A DNA stretch of 64,000 bases from Streptomyces sp. NBC_00271 (lineage in GTDB: Bacteria > Actinomycetota > Actinomycetes > Streptomycetales > Streptomycetaceae): NCBI RefSeq assembly GCF_036178845.1, contig NZ_CP108070.1, forward strand, positions 7,316,001 through 7,380,000, written 5' to 3'. Of the stretch, positions 34,781 through 43,724 are shown piece after piece (position 1 is the first letter of the stretch; each line of letters begins with the position of its first letter). Position numbers and translations under genes: made by a program. The notes beneath the pieces are model-generated. The model did no database searches and was not told the DNA's origin. It saw nothing but the letters and a program-made list of their open reading frames with translations.

Positions 34781-34868
34781 GACGGTGAGCTTACGGCCGC
34801 GTAACGCTCGGCGGGGGGTGTTTTCCACCACGTGAGACGTGACGTTTTGCGTCGCTTTCTTCCCCACG

Positions 34869-34899
34869 TTGTGCCGTAAGCCCTTGCGGTCCTTAGAAT
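34869..34899 (+). promoter_or_regulatory. Candidate promoter for the membrane-anchored Ser/Thr-rich protein
   Basis: TTGTGC (34869-34874), a 19-nt spacer and TAGAAT (34894-34899) lie 8 nt before the ATG at 34908, which has no Shine-Dalgarno sequence. The geometry fits a leaderless message. Confidence 0.5.
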
Positions 34900-34907
34900 C
34901 CGCGCCC

Positions 34908-35594
34908 ATGTCCTGGCAGAACGGTGAGACCGAGGCCGAGCCGAGGGTGTACCTCCCGAGCGGCGACGGCGAGGCGCCTCCGGCGTACGAGGCGTACGCG
35001 GATCCGGCGGCGGCGCACGGCTGGCAGGACGCGTACGACGTGCCGGGAGCGCGGACGGCCGATGACGACGGGCCGGGTGCGGGGACGGGCGGCGACGGAG
35101 CCCTGGCGCGTGCCGGGGCCGGCCGCCGTGACGGCTCGCGGCGCCGCCGCCGGGAGCGGCTCCCGCGGCGGCGGGTGGCGGTGGCCGGCGGCGCGGTGTG
35201 CGCGGTCGTCCTCGGCGCGGTGATCGTGGGACTGTTCGACTCCGGGGCGTCCGGGGGCTCCTCGCCCTCGGGGCGGAGCGACGGTGACGGCCGGGGTGCG
35301 TCCACGTCCCCGGAACCGACGGCTTCCGCGGGTGGCTCGGCCGCCGGCGCAGCGCAGACGACGCCGGGCGACTCGCCCGCCGCCTCCGGTGCGAGCGCCG
35401 AGCGGACCTCTTCGGGCGCGTCCGTGTCCACCTCGGCGACGCCGTCCACGACGGCGCCGCGGTCCCCGTCGGCCGGGACCCCCACCACCTCCACCGCCCC
35501 CACCGCCAGCCCCACCGCGACCGCGACCACGGGTCGCGGCGCCGGCAACGGCAACCCCGGCCACGGCCAGGGCGCCACCAAGCGGCCGAAGTAG
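34908..35594 (+). CDS. Membrane-anchored protein with Ser/Thr/Pro-rich external tail
   Basis: The protein is 228 residues. An acidic disordered N-terminus (1-70) and a dense Arg cluster (SRRRRRERLPRRR, about 76-88) precede one hydrophobic helix (about 90-110). The remaining 115 residues outside the membrane are almost wholly Ser, Thr, Ala, Pro and Gly, ending in KRPK. Such a tail could be O-mannosylated or span the wall. No catalytic domain is visible. The ATG at 34908 is preceded by a promoter-like sequence and not a ribosome site. Confidence 0.8.
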   Translation: MSWQNGETEAEPRVYLPSGDGEAPPAYEAYADPAAAHGWQDAYDVPGARTADDDGPGAGTGGDGALARAGAGRRDGSRRRRRERLPRRRVAVAGGAVCAVVLGAVIVGLFDSGASGGSSPSGRSDGDGRGASTSPEPTASAGGSAAGAAQTTPGDSPAASGASAERTSSGASVSTSATPSTTAPRSPSAGTPTTSTAPTASPTATATTGRGAGNGNPGHGQGATKRPK

Positions 35595-35819
35595 CCGCCG
35601 GTCCCGACGGGTTCTGTCCGGGCCACGGCAGATCCGCGGTGGATTTCACCGCCGCTGGCTCGCCCGCGTATACGACGCGCCCCGTCCCGCCGCTCCGGCA
35701 TGCCCATGGCCGGAAACCGCTCCTTGTCCCTCCCGTCCCCTCGATTGACAATGCGCATGACAAGACTGGAAGTGGCCGGAAGATCTCCGGTCGCCCAAGT
35801 CGCAAGAGGGGACCCCCAC

Positions 35820-36719
35820 ATGAGAAAGCCTCTCGTCGCCGCGCTCTTCGCCCTGGTGATCGCCGGGGCGGGCGTGGCACCCGCGGTCGCGGCACCCGCA
35901 CCCGCACCCGCGGCGGCGTCCACGTCCACGTCCGCGTCCGTGTCCGCGGTCAAGGCGGACACGAAGGCGGCGGCGCCGACCCTCCAGGCCGTCAGCCTCG
36001 CCGGGACCGTCGCGCTCAGTAACTGCTCCGGCTCCGTCATCCGCTTCCCCAACTCCGCGGACAGCGACCCGGCGCTCGTGCTCTCCAACGGCCACTGCCT
36101 GGAGACGGGCTTCCCGGAGCCCGGTGAAGTGATCGTCGGCCAGGCGTCCAGCCGTACCTTCGGCCTGCTCAACTCCGCCGGCACCCGGGTGGCGACCCTG
36201 CGGGCCAGCAAGGTCGCGTACTCGACGATGACCGACACGGACGTCACGATCTACCAGCTCACCAGCACCTACACGACGATCAAGAACTCGTACGGCATCA
36301 GCGCGCTGACCGTGCAGGACACGCACCCGACCGTCGGCACCGCCATCACGGTCGCCTCCGGTTACTGGAAGCGGCTCTACAACTGCAGCATCGACGGGTT
36401 CGCGTACCGCCTCAAGGAGGGCGACTGGACCTGGAAGGACTCCATTCGCTACACCTCCGCCTGCAACACCATCGGCGGCACCTCGGGCTCGCCGGTCATC
36501 GACCAGGCCACCGGCAAGGTCGTCGCCGTCAACAACACCGGTAACGAGGACGGCGAGACCTGCACGGTGAACAACCCCTGCGAGGTCGACGCGAGCGGCA
36601 ACGTCACCATTCACCCCGGCATCAACTACGCCGAGGAGACCTACCAGATCCCGGGGTGCTTCACGACCGGCAACAAGCTCAACCTGAGCGCGAGCGGGTG
36701 CACCCTGCCCAAGCCGTGA
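35820..36719 (+). CDS. Secreted trypsin-like serine protease
   Basis: The protein is 299 residues with a signal peptide (1-25, ALFALVIAGAGVAPAVAA). The catalytic triad is visible: His92 in LSNGHCLE, Asp141 in DTDVTIYQL and Ser224 in IGGTSGSPVI. Several cysteines suit disulphides. The propeptide, if any, is the short Ala/Ser/Thr-rich segment 26-52, much shorter than in streptogrisins, so it is closer to V8/S1-like extracellular proteases. It is monocistronic and converges on the D-aminoacylase gene. Confidence 0.88.
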   Translation: MRKPLVAALFALVIAGAGVAPAVAAPAPAPAAASTSTSASVSAVKADTKAAAPTLQAVSLAGTVALSNCSGSVIRFPNSADSDPALVLSNGHCLETGFPEPGEVIVGQASSRTFGLLNSAGTRVATLRASKVAYSTMTDTDVTIYQLTSTYTTIKNSYGISALTVQDTHPTVGTAITVASGYWKRLYNCSIDGFAYRLKEGDWTWKDSIRYTSACNTIGGTSGSPVIDQATGKVVAVNNTGNEDGETCTVNNPCEVDASGNVTIHPGINYAEETYQIPGCFTTGNKLNLSASGCTLPKP

Positions 36720-36731
36720 TCCCTGTGCGGC

Positions 36732-36769
36732 GGCGGGCGGTCACCGGGGAGTCCGGCGGACCGCCCGCC
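36732..36769. terminator. Possible terminator hairpin between convergent genes
   Basis: An 11-bp stem GGCGGGCGGTC/GACCGCCCGCC has a 16-nt loop that includes the stop codon of the minus-strand deacylase gene. It lies 12 nt after the protease stop. Confidence 0.4.
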
Positions 36770-38363
36770 CCGCCAGTACGTCCGTGCGCCGCCCGTCCTC
36801 GATCACGAACCGGCCGTCGATCAGGACGTACGGGATGCCTGTGGGGAGTCTGCGCGGCTCCTCGAACGTCGAGCCCGCCGCGACCGTGGCCGGGTCGAAG
36901 AGGACGAGGTCGGCGCGGTACCCCTCGCGGACCAGCCCGCGGTCGGGCAGCCGCAGCCGGGCGGCCGGGCGACCGGTGAGATGGGCGACGCAGTCCTCCA
37001 GTGAGAGGACGCCCAACTCCCGTACGTACTTCCCCAGATACTGCGGGAACGTGCCGTACGCGCGCGGGTGCGGCTTGTCGCCGCGCAGGATGCCGTCCGA
37101 ACCGCCGGTGTGCACACGGTGCCGCATGATCGCGCGGACGTTCTCCTCGTGGCCGACGTGCTGGAGGATCGTCGGGCCCAGCCGGTCCTCCAGGAGCAGG
37201 CGGCGGGCGGTCGTCCAGGGGCTCTCGCCGAGCCGGTCGGCGGACTGCCGGACCGTGCTGCCGACGTACGACGCGAGCGCCGGGTCGGTGACCCCCGAGA
37301 TCTCGATCGTGTCCCACTCGATGGGCACGCCGTGGCAGCCGTCGGCCCCGATCACCTCCATGTGGTGGCGGACGCGCTCGGCCGTCTCCTCGTCCTTCAG
37401 GCGCGCGAGGATCGCTTCCGGGCCGCCCTCGCTCGCCCAGCTCGGCAGCATCGCGACCAGCGTGGTGCAGCCGGGGGTGTAGGGGTACGTGTCGAGGCTG
37501 ATGTCCGCGCCCGCGGCGAGGGCGTCGTCCAGGAGGGCCAGCAGCTCCGGGGCCCTGCCCTCGTTGACGCCGAAGTTCATGGTGGCGTGGGCGAGGTGGA
37601 GCGGGCAGCCCGCCTCGCGGGTGAGGGCCACCATCTCCTCGTACGCCGCCAGGGCGCCCGCCCCGTACGAGCGGTGGTGCGGGCAGTAGTAGCCGCCGTA
37701 CTGCGCCACCACTCGGCACAGCTCGGTGAGTTCGGCGTCCTGGGCGTACATGCCGGGGGTGTAGGTGAGGCCGGAGGACATGCCGACGGCGCCCTCGCGC
37801 ATCCCGTCGGCCACCAGCCGCCGCATCCGCTCCAGCTCCCGCGCCGTCGCCGGGCGGTCGTCCCAGCCGACGGCGAGCATCCGCACGGTGCCCTGCGGGA
37901 TCAGATACGCGGCGTTCACCGCGATGCCCTCGCCGTCGAAGCCGTGGTCGAGCCGGTCCAGGTACTCGCCCACCGAACGCCAGCCGAAGTCGATGTCGTC
38001 ACCGGGTCCGTTCCAGCCGGTGATCGTGGACCGGACCTCCGCGAGGGTGCGGTCGTCGACCGGCGCGTACGACAGCCCGTCCTGGCCGATGACCTCCAGG
38101 GTCACCCCCTGGGCCGCCTTCGCGCTGTGGTCCGGGTCGCGCAGGAGGGCGAGGTCGCTGTGGGCGTGCATGTCGATGAAGCCGGGGGAGAGGGCCAGGC
38201 CCTCGGCGTCGAGGACCCGCCGGGCGAGAGGCCGCAGACAGCCGGCCGCCGCCCCCTCCTTGAGCACGCTGGTGATCCTGCCGCCCTCGATGCCCACGTC
38301 GGCGCGGTACGAGGGGCCTCCGGTGCCGTCGACGACCTCCGCGTCGCGGATGACGAGATCCAT
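36741..38363 (-). CDS. N-acyl-D-amino-acid deacylase (D-aminoacylase)
   Basis: The protein is 540 residues of the amidohydrolase superfamily. LSPGFIDMHAHSD (58-70) holds the metal HxH (H66, H68); GMSSGLTYTPGMYA and HHRSYG, LHLAHATMNFGVN and HTGGSDGIL supply the other family landmarks. The enzyme removes the acyl group from N-acyl-D-amino acids in the cytoplasm. The ATG at 38363 (GGAGG 8 nt away) or the adjoining GTG at 38366 can start it. It follows the D-serine dehydratase-like gene on the same strand after 57 bp. Confidence 0.88.
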   Translation of the reverse strand: MDLVIRDAEVVDGTGGPSYRADVGIEGGRITSVLKEGAAAGCLRPLARRVLDAEGLALSPGFIDMHAHSDLALLRDPDHSAKAAQGVTLEVIGQDGLSYAPVDDRTLAEVRSTITGWNGPGDDIDFGWRSVGEYLDRLDHGFDGEGIAVNAAYLIPQGTVRMLAVGWDDRPATARELERMRRLVADGMREGAVGMSSGLTYTPGMYAQDAELTELCRVVAQYGGYYCPHHRSYGAGALAAYEEMVALTREAGCPLHLAHATMNFGVNEGRAPELLALLDDALAAGADISLDTYPYTPGCTTLVAMLPSWASEGGPEAILARLKDEETAERVRHHMEVIGADGCHGVPIEWDTIEISGVTDPALASYVGSTVRQSADRLGESPWTTARRLLLEDRLGPTILQHVGHEENVRAIMRHRVHTGGSDGILRGDKPHPRAYGTFPQYLGKYVRELGVLSLEDCVAHLTGRPAARLRLPDRGLVREGYRADLVLFDPATVAAGSTFEEPRRLPTGIPYVLIDGRFVIEDGRRTDVLAGRAVRRTPR

Positions 38364-38420
38364 CACAGGGGCCTCCAGGAAACACAGGAAACATTCGTCA
38401 CAGTGGCCTCGCAGAAGCTC

Positions 38421-39689
38421 TCAGAAGAACGTACGGACGTAGTCCACGACCGTGCCGTCCGCCTCCACCAGCGGAATCAGCTGCCACTTGTCGAAGGACG
38501 TGCAGGGGTGGGACAGCCCGAGGCCCACCCAGTCCCCGACCTCCACGTCCGCCTCCGGGTCCGTGCGCACCCACGCGTGCTGGTCGGAGAGCGCGGTCAC
38601 CGTCAGACCCGTCGCCGGCCGCTCGGCACCGTCCCGCCGCACCACCTGGACCTCGGGCAGATCGAGGTCGTACGCCGCGTCCCGCTTGCCCGCGTTGACG
38701 AAGGCCTGCTCGGGGGAGGGCCGGGAGACGACCTGGGCCCAGAGGCGGAACGCGGGGTGCAGGGCGCCCTCCTCGGGGACCCGGGTGAAGGGGGTCAGCC
38801 GCCGGTAGTGGCCGTCGTCGTGCGAGACGTAGGCGCCCGAGCGCAGCAGCTTCAGTACGGGCAGGGAGAGGTCGGGGAGCTCGGAGAAGACGTCAGCGAC
38901 GGCGTCGAACCAGGCGCTGCCGCCCGCGCTGACGACGATCTCCGCCAGTCCCGCGAACCGGCCCGCCTTGTCGAAGTCCACCGCCAGCGCGGTCAGCCGC
39001 CGCAGCCAGGCGTGCACGCGCTCGGGGTCCGCCCCCGGGACCTCGCCCTCGTAACCCGCCACGCCGACCAGCCGCAGGGTCCGCGTCGCGGCCACCGCGT
39101 CCGCGACCGCCGCGCACTCCGCCTCCGTACGCACCCCGGTGCGGGCCCCCGCGCCGGCGGCGAGCTCGACGACCACGTCCACCGGACGAGTGGAGCCGTG
39201 CAGCGCCGCGTCCATCAGCTCGACGCCGCGCACCGAGTCGACGTAACAGACGAAGCGGAAGTCCGGGTCGGCCGCCAGCTCGGACGCGATCCAGCGCAGC
39301 GCCGCCGCGTCGACGAGTTCGTTCGCGAGGAAGATCCGCTCGATCCCGAACTCCCGTGCCACGCGGACCTGATGAGGCACGGCGAGGGTGATGCCCCAGG
39401 CGCCGTGCTCGATCTGCCGCCAGAACAGCTGGGGGGCCATCGAGGTCTTGCCGTGCGGGGCGAAGGCGAGGCCGTGGCGGACGGCGTACGTCTCCATCAG
39501 TTCGAGGTTGTGCGTCAGGCGCTCGGCGGACAGCGCGAGGACGGGGGTGGTGAATCCGCCGGTGAAGAGGTCGCGGCGCTGGGCGGCCAGCTCGCCGACG
39601 GTCAGGCCCTCGGCGTCCGGGGGGAGGCCCTTGAAGCGGTGGTCGACGCGATCGGCCGCGAGGCGGGCGGCGGCTTCGGAGGCGGTCAT
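38421..39689 (-). CDS. Fold-type III PLP enzyme, D-serine dehydratase / D-threonine aldolase type
   Basis: The protein is 422 residues. The N-terminal alanine-racemase-like barrel carries PLP lysine K81 in FAPHGKTSMAP; the C-terminal beta domain carries a His-x-Cys pair (H394, C396 in SHPCTSFDKW), which binds zinc in eukaryotic-type D-serine dehydratases. Deamination of D-serine or D-threonine to the 2-oxo acid is the likely reaction; an aldolase is the alternative. The ATG at 39689 has GGGAAGG upstream. It is first in a two-gene operon with the deacylase and divergent from the kinase-IclR-RidA-permease operon, with a palindrome between them. Confidence 0.85.
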   Translation of the reverse strand: MTASEAAARLAADRVDHRFKGLPPDAEGLTVGELAAQRRDLFTGGFTTPVLALSAERLTHNLELMETYAVRHGLAFAPHGKTSMAPQLFWRQIEHGAWGITLAVPHQVRVAREFGIERIFLANELVDAAALRWIASELAADPDFRFVCYVDSVRGVELMDAALHGSTRPVDVVVELAAGAGARTGVRTEAECAAVADAVAATRTLRLVGVAGYEGEVPGADPERVHAWLRRLTALAVDFDKAGRFAGLAEIVVSAGGSAWFDAVADVFSELPDLSLPVLKLLRSGAYVSHDDGHYRRLTPFTRVPEEGALHPAFRLWAQVVSRPSPEQAFVNAGKRDAAYDLDLPEVQVVRRDGAERPATGLTVTALSDQHAWVRTDPEADVEVGDWVGLGLSHPCTSFDKWQLIPLVEADGTVVDYVRTFF

Positions 39690-39720
39690 GAGCCTTCCCT
39701 TCAAGGGTGTTGCGTGACGT

Positions 39721-39737
39721 GTTGCATCATGTGCAAC
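39721..39737. promoter_or_regulatory. Palindromic operator candidate for the IclR regulator
   Basis: GTTGCA-TCATG-TGCAAC has perfect 6-bp arms. It lies in the 153-bp divergent region, 32 bp from the minus-strand start and about 106 bp from the plus-strand start. The IclR gene in the plus operon makes a shared operator likely. Confidence 0.55.
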
Positions 39738-39842
39738 GGTCATTGCGTATGTCGCTTACTGCTGTCTAACATCCCAGCCAACGCAGGGTCAACGGTGCGG
39801 CTGCGTCACCGTCGACCGCGAGAGCGAGGAGCCCCAGTCATC

Positions 39843-40880
39843 GTGACCCCCACCGTTGTCGACGTCGTCGCGCTCGGCGAGTCCATGGTCACGTTCCTGC
39901 CCACCCGGCCGGGGCGCCTCGCCGATGTGCCGTCGTTCGAGCGGGGGATCGGCGGCGCCGAGTCGAATGTGGCGTGTGTGCTCGCCGCGGCCGGGCACAC
40001 CGCGCGCTGGGTCGGCCGGGTCGGCGCGGAGGGCTTCGGCGATCACCTCGTCGAGGCGATCGCCGCGTACGGCGTCGACACCTCCGCCGTACGACGGGAT
40101 CCCGCGCGCCCGACGGGCGTCTACTTCCGCACGGCGGGCGACCGGGCGAGCGACGCCCACGAGGTCGCGTACTACCGGGCCGGTTCCGCCGCCTCCGCGA
40201 TGGCGGCGGACGTCATGGACCTGGACGCCGTCCGCGCGGGGCGGGTGCTCCACCTCTCCGGCATCACCGCCGCGCTCTCCGCGGGCTGCCTCGCCCTGAT
40301 GCGCGAACTCACCGCGCGCCGCCCCGGCCGCCCCCTCGTCTCGTTCGACGTCAACCACCGGGCCCACCTCTGGCAGCACCAGGAACCGGGCAAGGTCCTG
40401 CTGGACCTGGCCCGCGGCAGCGACCTCGTCTTCGTGGGCGAGGACGAGGCCGAGACCGCCTGGGGCGTCACCGGAGGTCCGGGGGCGATCCGCGCCGCGC
40501 TGCCCGAACCCCGGGCGCTGGTCGTGAAGCAGGGGTCCCGGGGTGCAACCCTTTTCCAAGGTGACGGTGACGGCGACACGGTCACCTTCGTCCCCTCCCT
40601 CCACGTCGAGGTCGTCGCCCCCGTCGGCGCGGGCGACGCCTTCGCCGCCGGGTTCCTCTCCGCCACCCTGCGCGCACTGCCCGCCCGGGAGCGGCTCCGG
40701 CACGGCCACCTCATGGCCGCCGCCGCCCTCACCGTCCACGGCGACCTCGCCGCGCCCCCCTCCCGCGACCACGCCGACCGGCTGGCCGCTCTGGACGACG
40801 ACGCGTGGGAGACACTTCGACTCGGCCCCGGCTGGACCGAAGCCGTCACGCGGGCCCAGGAGGAGGTACGTACCCCATGA
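39843..40880 (+). CDS. PfkB/ribokinase family sugar kinase (2-keto-3-deoxygluconate kinase-like)
   Basis: The protein is 345 residues. The family N-terminus ALGESMVTFLP and GGAESNVACVLAAAG, the central VSFDVNHRAHLW and the C-terminal active-site PVGAGDAFAAGF with the catalytic Asp are present. The pattern is close to KDG kinases, which phosphorylate 2-keto-3-deoxygluconate. The GTG at 39843 is 11 nt after GAGGAG. It overlaps the IclR gene by ATGA. A sugar kinase within a D-amino-acid locus is unexpected; it may act on a carbon product, or the locus may serve sugar acids instead. Confidence 0.85.
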   Translation: MTPTVVDVVALGESMVTFLPTRPGRLADVPSFERGIGGAESNVACVLAAAGHTARWVGRVGAEGFGDHLVEAIAAYGVDTSAVRRDPARPTGVYFRTAGDRASDAHEVAYYRAGSAASAMAADVMDLDAVRAGRVLHLSGITAALSAGCLALMRELTARRPGRPLVSFDVNHRAHLWQHQEPGKVLLDLARGSDLVFVGEDEAETAWGVTGGPGAIRAALPEPRALVVKQGSRGATLFQGDGDGDTVTFVPSLHVEVVAPVGAGDAFAAGFLSATLRALPARERLRHGHLMAAAALTVHGDLAAPPSRDHADRLAALDDDAWETLRLGPGWTEAVTRAQEEVRTP

Positions 40881-41650
40881 GCCAGACCGTCGACCGAGCG
40901 CTGAGCATCCTGCCGCTGCTCGCCGAGGGCCCCGCCGACCTCGGCCAGGTCGCCGACCGCCTCGGCGTCCACAAGTCCACCGCGCTCCGCCTCCTGCGCA
41001 CCCTGCACGAGCACGGCCTCGTCTACCGCCAGTCCGACCAGCGCTACCGCCTCGGCGCCCGCCTCTTCGCCCTCGCCCAGGAAGCCGTCGAGAACCTCGA
41101 CGTCCGCGAGATCGCCCACCCCCACCTCGTACGGCTCAACGAGACGTGCGGGCACACCGTCCACCTCGCGGTGTACGAGGAGAACGAGGTCCTCTACATC
41201 GACAAGGTGGAGAGCCGCTACCCGGTGCGCATGTACTCACGGATCGGGAAGCCGGTCGCCATCACGGTCGCCGCCGTCGCCAAACTCCTCCTCGCCGATC
41301 TCCCCGAGCCCGAGCGCCGCGTCCTCGCGGACAGGCTCGACTACCCCATGTACACGGCCCGTTCGACCCCCAACGCGCCCGCCTTCCTCAAGGAGCTGGC
41401 CACGGTGCGCGAACAGGGCTGGGCCACCGACCTCGGTGGCCACGAGGAGTCCATCAACTGCGTCGCGGCCCCCGTCCGCGGCGCCGACGGACGCGTCGTC
41501 GCCGCGATGTCGGTCTCCGCGCCGAACGTCGTCGTCACCGCCGACGAACTCCTCACCCTGCTCCCGCTGGTGCGCCGGACCGCCGACGCCATCAGCCACG
41601 AGTACTCCGGCAAGCCCCCAGTCAAGGAAGAGAGCTCCCGACGTCCATGA
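40877..41650 (+). CDS. IclR family transcriptional regulator
   Basis: The protein is 257 residues. The N-terminal winged HTH (5-60) contains DLGQVADRLGVHKSTALRLLRTLHEHGLV; the effector domain (75-245) contains YIDKVES, GKPVAITVAAVAKLLLA and the C-terminal INCVAAPVRGADGRVVAAMSVSAP signature. It is co-translated with the kinase (ATGA) and RidA (ATGA). It probably binds the palindrome at 39721 and controls both divergent operons. Confidence 0.92.
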   Translation: MSQTVDRALSILPLLAEGPADLGQVADRLGVHKSTALRLLRTLHEHGLVYRQSDQRYRLGARLFALAQEAVENLDVREIAHPHLVRLNETCGHTVHLAVYEENEVLYIDKVESRYPVRMYSRIGKPVAITVAAVAKLLLADLPEPERRVLADRLDYPMYTARSTPNAPAFLKELATVREQGWATDLGGHEESINCVAAPVRGADGRVVAAMSVSAPNVVVTADELLTLLPLVRRTADAISHEYSGKPPVKEESSRRP

Positions 41651-42057
41651 CCGAGAAGACCGCCCTCACCCCCAAGACCCACACCACGCCGCCCGCGAAG
41701 TTCTCGCACGGCGTGAAGAAGGGGAACATCCTCCAGGTCGCCGGACAGGTCGGCTTCCTCCCGGCCGAGGAGGGCAAGCCGCCCACGCCCGCCGGTCCCA
41801 CCCTGCGTGAACAGACCCTCCAGACCCTCGCCAACGTCCGGGCGATCCTCGAAGAGGGCGGCGCGAGCTGGGACGACGCGATGATGATCCGCGTCTACCT
41901 CACGGACGTCGACCACTTCGCCGAGATGAACCAGATCTACAACACCTACTTCGAGGAGCAGGGCCTCACCGCGCCTCCCGCCGCCCGCACCACGGTCTAC
42001 GTCGGCCTGCCGGCCGGCCTCCTCATCGAGATCGACGCGCTCGCCGTACTGGGCTGA
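41647..42057 (+). CDS. ridA: RidA family enamine/imine deaminase
   Basis: The protein is 136 residues of YjgF/YER057c/UK114 type. The substrate-binding Arg114 lies in PPAARTTVYVGLP and the downstream EIDALAV closes the trimer site. RidA hydrolyses reactive 2-aminoacrylate and related enamines released by PLP serine and threonine dehydratases. Its presence beside a D-serine dehydratase-like gene therefore fits well. It overlaps the IclR gene by ATGA. Confidence 0.9.
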   Translation: MTEKTALTPKTHTTPPAKFSHGVKKGNILQVAGQVGFLPAEEGKPPTPAGPTLREQTLQTLANVRAILEEGGASWDDAMMIRVYLTDVDHFAEMNQIYNTYFEEQGLTAPPAARTTVYVGLPAGLLIEIDALAVLG

Positions 42058-42094
42058 GCGACCACCTCGAACTCCCGCACCCCGTACGTCATCA

Positions 42095-42129
42095 CGGCAC
42101 GGCCTCCCTCCCCATGGGACGCCGTGCCG
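42095..42129 (+). terminator. Hairpin in the ridA-permease gap
   Basis: A 9-bp stem CGGCACGGC/GCCGTGCCG has a 17-nt loop in the 132-bp gap before the permease. It may lower expression of the permease or stabilise the upstream message; it is too weak to prove termination. Confidence 0.4.
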
Positions 42130-42189
42130 CGATCCCCCCTGCCCGAAAGCCGCATGCCCCACTTACCCGACTGCAGAGGTCCCCCGCCC

Positions 42190-43674
42190 ATGTCCTCACC
42201 CATGCTGCTCGCCGCCACCACCGCGCCACCGGCCCCACCCCACACCGGCGGTCTGATCGCCCTCATCCACGGCACCGCCGGTCTGCTGACCGTCGCCGCG
42301 CTCGGCATCGCGCTGCTCCTCGTCCTGATCATCAAGGCGAGACTCCAGCCCTTCGTGGCGCTGCTCGCGGTCTCCATAGCCGTCGGCCTCGCGGCCGGTC
42401 TCTCCGTCACCGAACTCTTCGGCACGGTCCAGCGCTCCGACGCCGTCTCCCTCATCGAGTCCGGCATGGGCGGCACCCTCGGCCACATCGCGATCATCAT
42501 CGGGCTCGGCACGATGCTCGGCGCGATCCTCGAAGTCAGCGGCGGGGCCGAGGTGTTGGCGTCCCGGCTGCTGAACCTCTTCGGCGAGGAGCGGGCGCCC
42601 CTCGCCATGGGCCTCACCGGCCTCATCTTCGGTATCCCGGTCTTCTTCGACGTCGGCATCTTCGTCCTCGCGCCGATCGTGTACGCGGCCGCCAAGCGCG
42701 GCGGCAAGTCGATCCTGCTCTACTGCCTGCCCCTGCTCGCGGGTCTCTCCATGACCCACGCGTTCCTGCCGCCGCACCCGGGCCCGGTCGCCGCCGCGGG
42801 ACTGCTCCACGTGCAGCTCGGCTGGGTCATCCTCATGGGCATCGTCTGCGGCATCCCCGCCGTGCTCGCCGCCTGGGTCTGGTCCGCGTGGATCGGCAGG
42901 CGGATCTTCGTCCCCGTACCGCAGGACATGGCCGAGGCCGCCGACGAGGCGCGGGCCGCGCTGGTCGAGGAGCAGCGGGCCGCCGGGGTCGCGCCGCAGG
43001 AGAAGCCGGTGCCGCTCGGCACGGTCCTGGCCATCATCGGTACGCCGCTGGTGCTGATCCTGCTCGCGACCTTCTCCTCGATCGCCTTCGACCCCTCCAC
43101 GGGCCGCTCGGTCATCACGTTCTTCGGCCACCCCTTCGTCGCGCTGACGATCGCGCTGCTGCTGGCGTACTACCTGCTCGGCATCCGCCGCGGCTGGTCC
43201 CGCAAGTCGCTGGAGACGGTGTCCACGGCCTCGCTGAAGCCGGTCGGCAACATCCTGCTCGTGGTCGGCGCGGGCGGGGTCTTCGGCGCGGTCCTCAAGG
43301 GCAGCGGGGTCGCCCAGGCCCTCTCCGACACCTTCAACGACGTCGGCCTGCCGGTGATCGTCCTCGCCTACCTCATCTCCCTGGTCCTGCGGGTCGCCCA
43401 GGGCTCGGCCACGGTCGCCATCGTCACCACGGCCGGCATCGTGGCCCCGCTGCTGACCGAGGGCGACCACTCCCAGGCCTTCGTCGCCCTGGTCATCATG
43501 GCGATCTCGGCGGGCTCCATCTTCGCCTCGCACGTCAACGACGGCGGCTTCTGGATGGTCGCGAAGTACTTCGGCATCTCCGAACGGGACACCCTCAAGA
43601 CCTGGACGGTTCTGGAGTCGGTGCTGTCGGTCGCGGGCTTCGCGGTGGCGGCGGTGGTGAGCCTGTTCGTGTAG
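42190..43674 (+). CDS. GntP family permease (gluconate or D-serine type)
   Basis: The protein is 494 residues with about 12 membrane helices. Family landmarks are GIPVFFDVGIFVLAPIV, SMTHAFLPPHPGPVAAA, and ASHVNDGGFWMVAKYF near the C-terminus. GntP permeases import gluconate, but one clade (DsdX) imports D-serine. Since the locus encodes a D-serine dehydratase-like enzyme and RidA, both substrates are open. It is last in the kinase-IclR-RidA operon, separated by 132 bp; the ATG at 42190 has only a weak AGAGGT upstream. Confidence 0.88.
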   Translation: MSSPMLLAATTAPPAPPHTGGLIALIHGTAGLLTVAALGIALLLVLIIKARLQPFVALLAVSIAVGLAAGLSVTELFGTVQRSDAVSLIESGMGGTLGHIAIIIGLGTMLGAILEVSGGAEVLASRLLNLFGEERAPLAMGLTGLIFGIPVFFDVGIFVLAPIVYAAAKRGGKSILLYCLPLLAGLSMTHAFLPPHPGPVAAAGLLHVQLGWVILMGIVCGIPAVLAAWVWSAWIGRRIFVPVPQDMAEAADEARAALVEEQRAAGVAPQEKPVPLGTVLAIIGTPLVLILLATFSSIAFDPSTGRSVITFFGHPFVALTIALLLAYYLLGIRRGWSRKSLETVSTASLKPVGNILLVVGAGGVFGAVLKGSGVAQALSDTFNDVGLPVIVLAYLISLVLRVAQGSATVAIVTTAGIVAPLLTEGDHSQAFVALVIMAISAGSIFASHVNDGGFWMVAKYFGISERDTLKTWTVLESVLSVAGFAVAAVVSLFV

Positions 43675-43724
43675 GTACGGGGCGTCTTCGTACAACAGTC
43701 GCGTTGCCAACTTGGGGGCTGGCT

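Noticed and set aside
34781..36247. Long N-terminal extension of the aminotransferase frame
   Set aside because: The extra 489 codons are antisense to the membrane-protein and protease genes and have no homology-like features. The family start MQVIQSTKLANV lies at 34780.
37068..39842. Extension of the PfkB kinase frame far upstream, giving a protein of over 1200 residues
   Set aside because: The extension is antisense to the deacylase and dehydratase genes. The family N-terminus begins right after the GTG at 39843, which has GAGGAG upstream.
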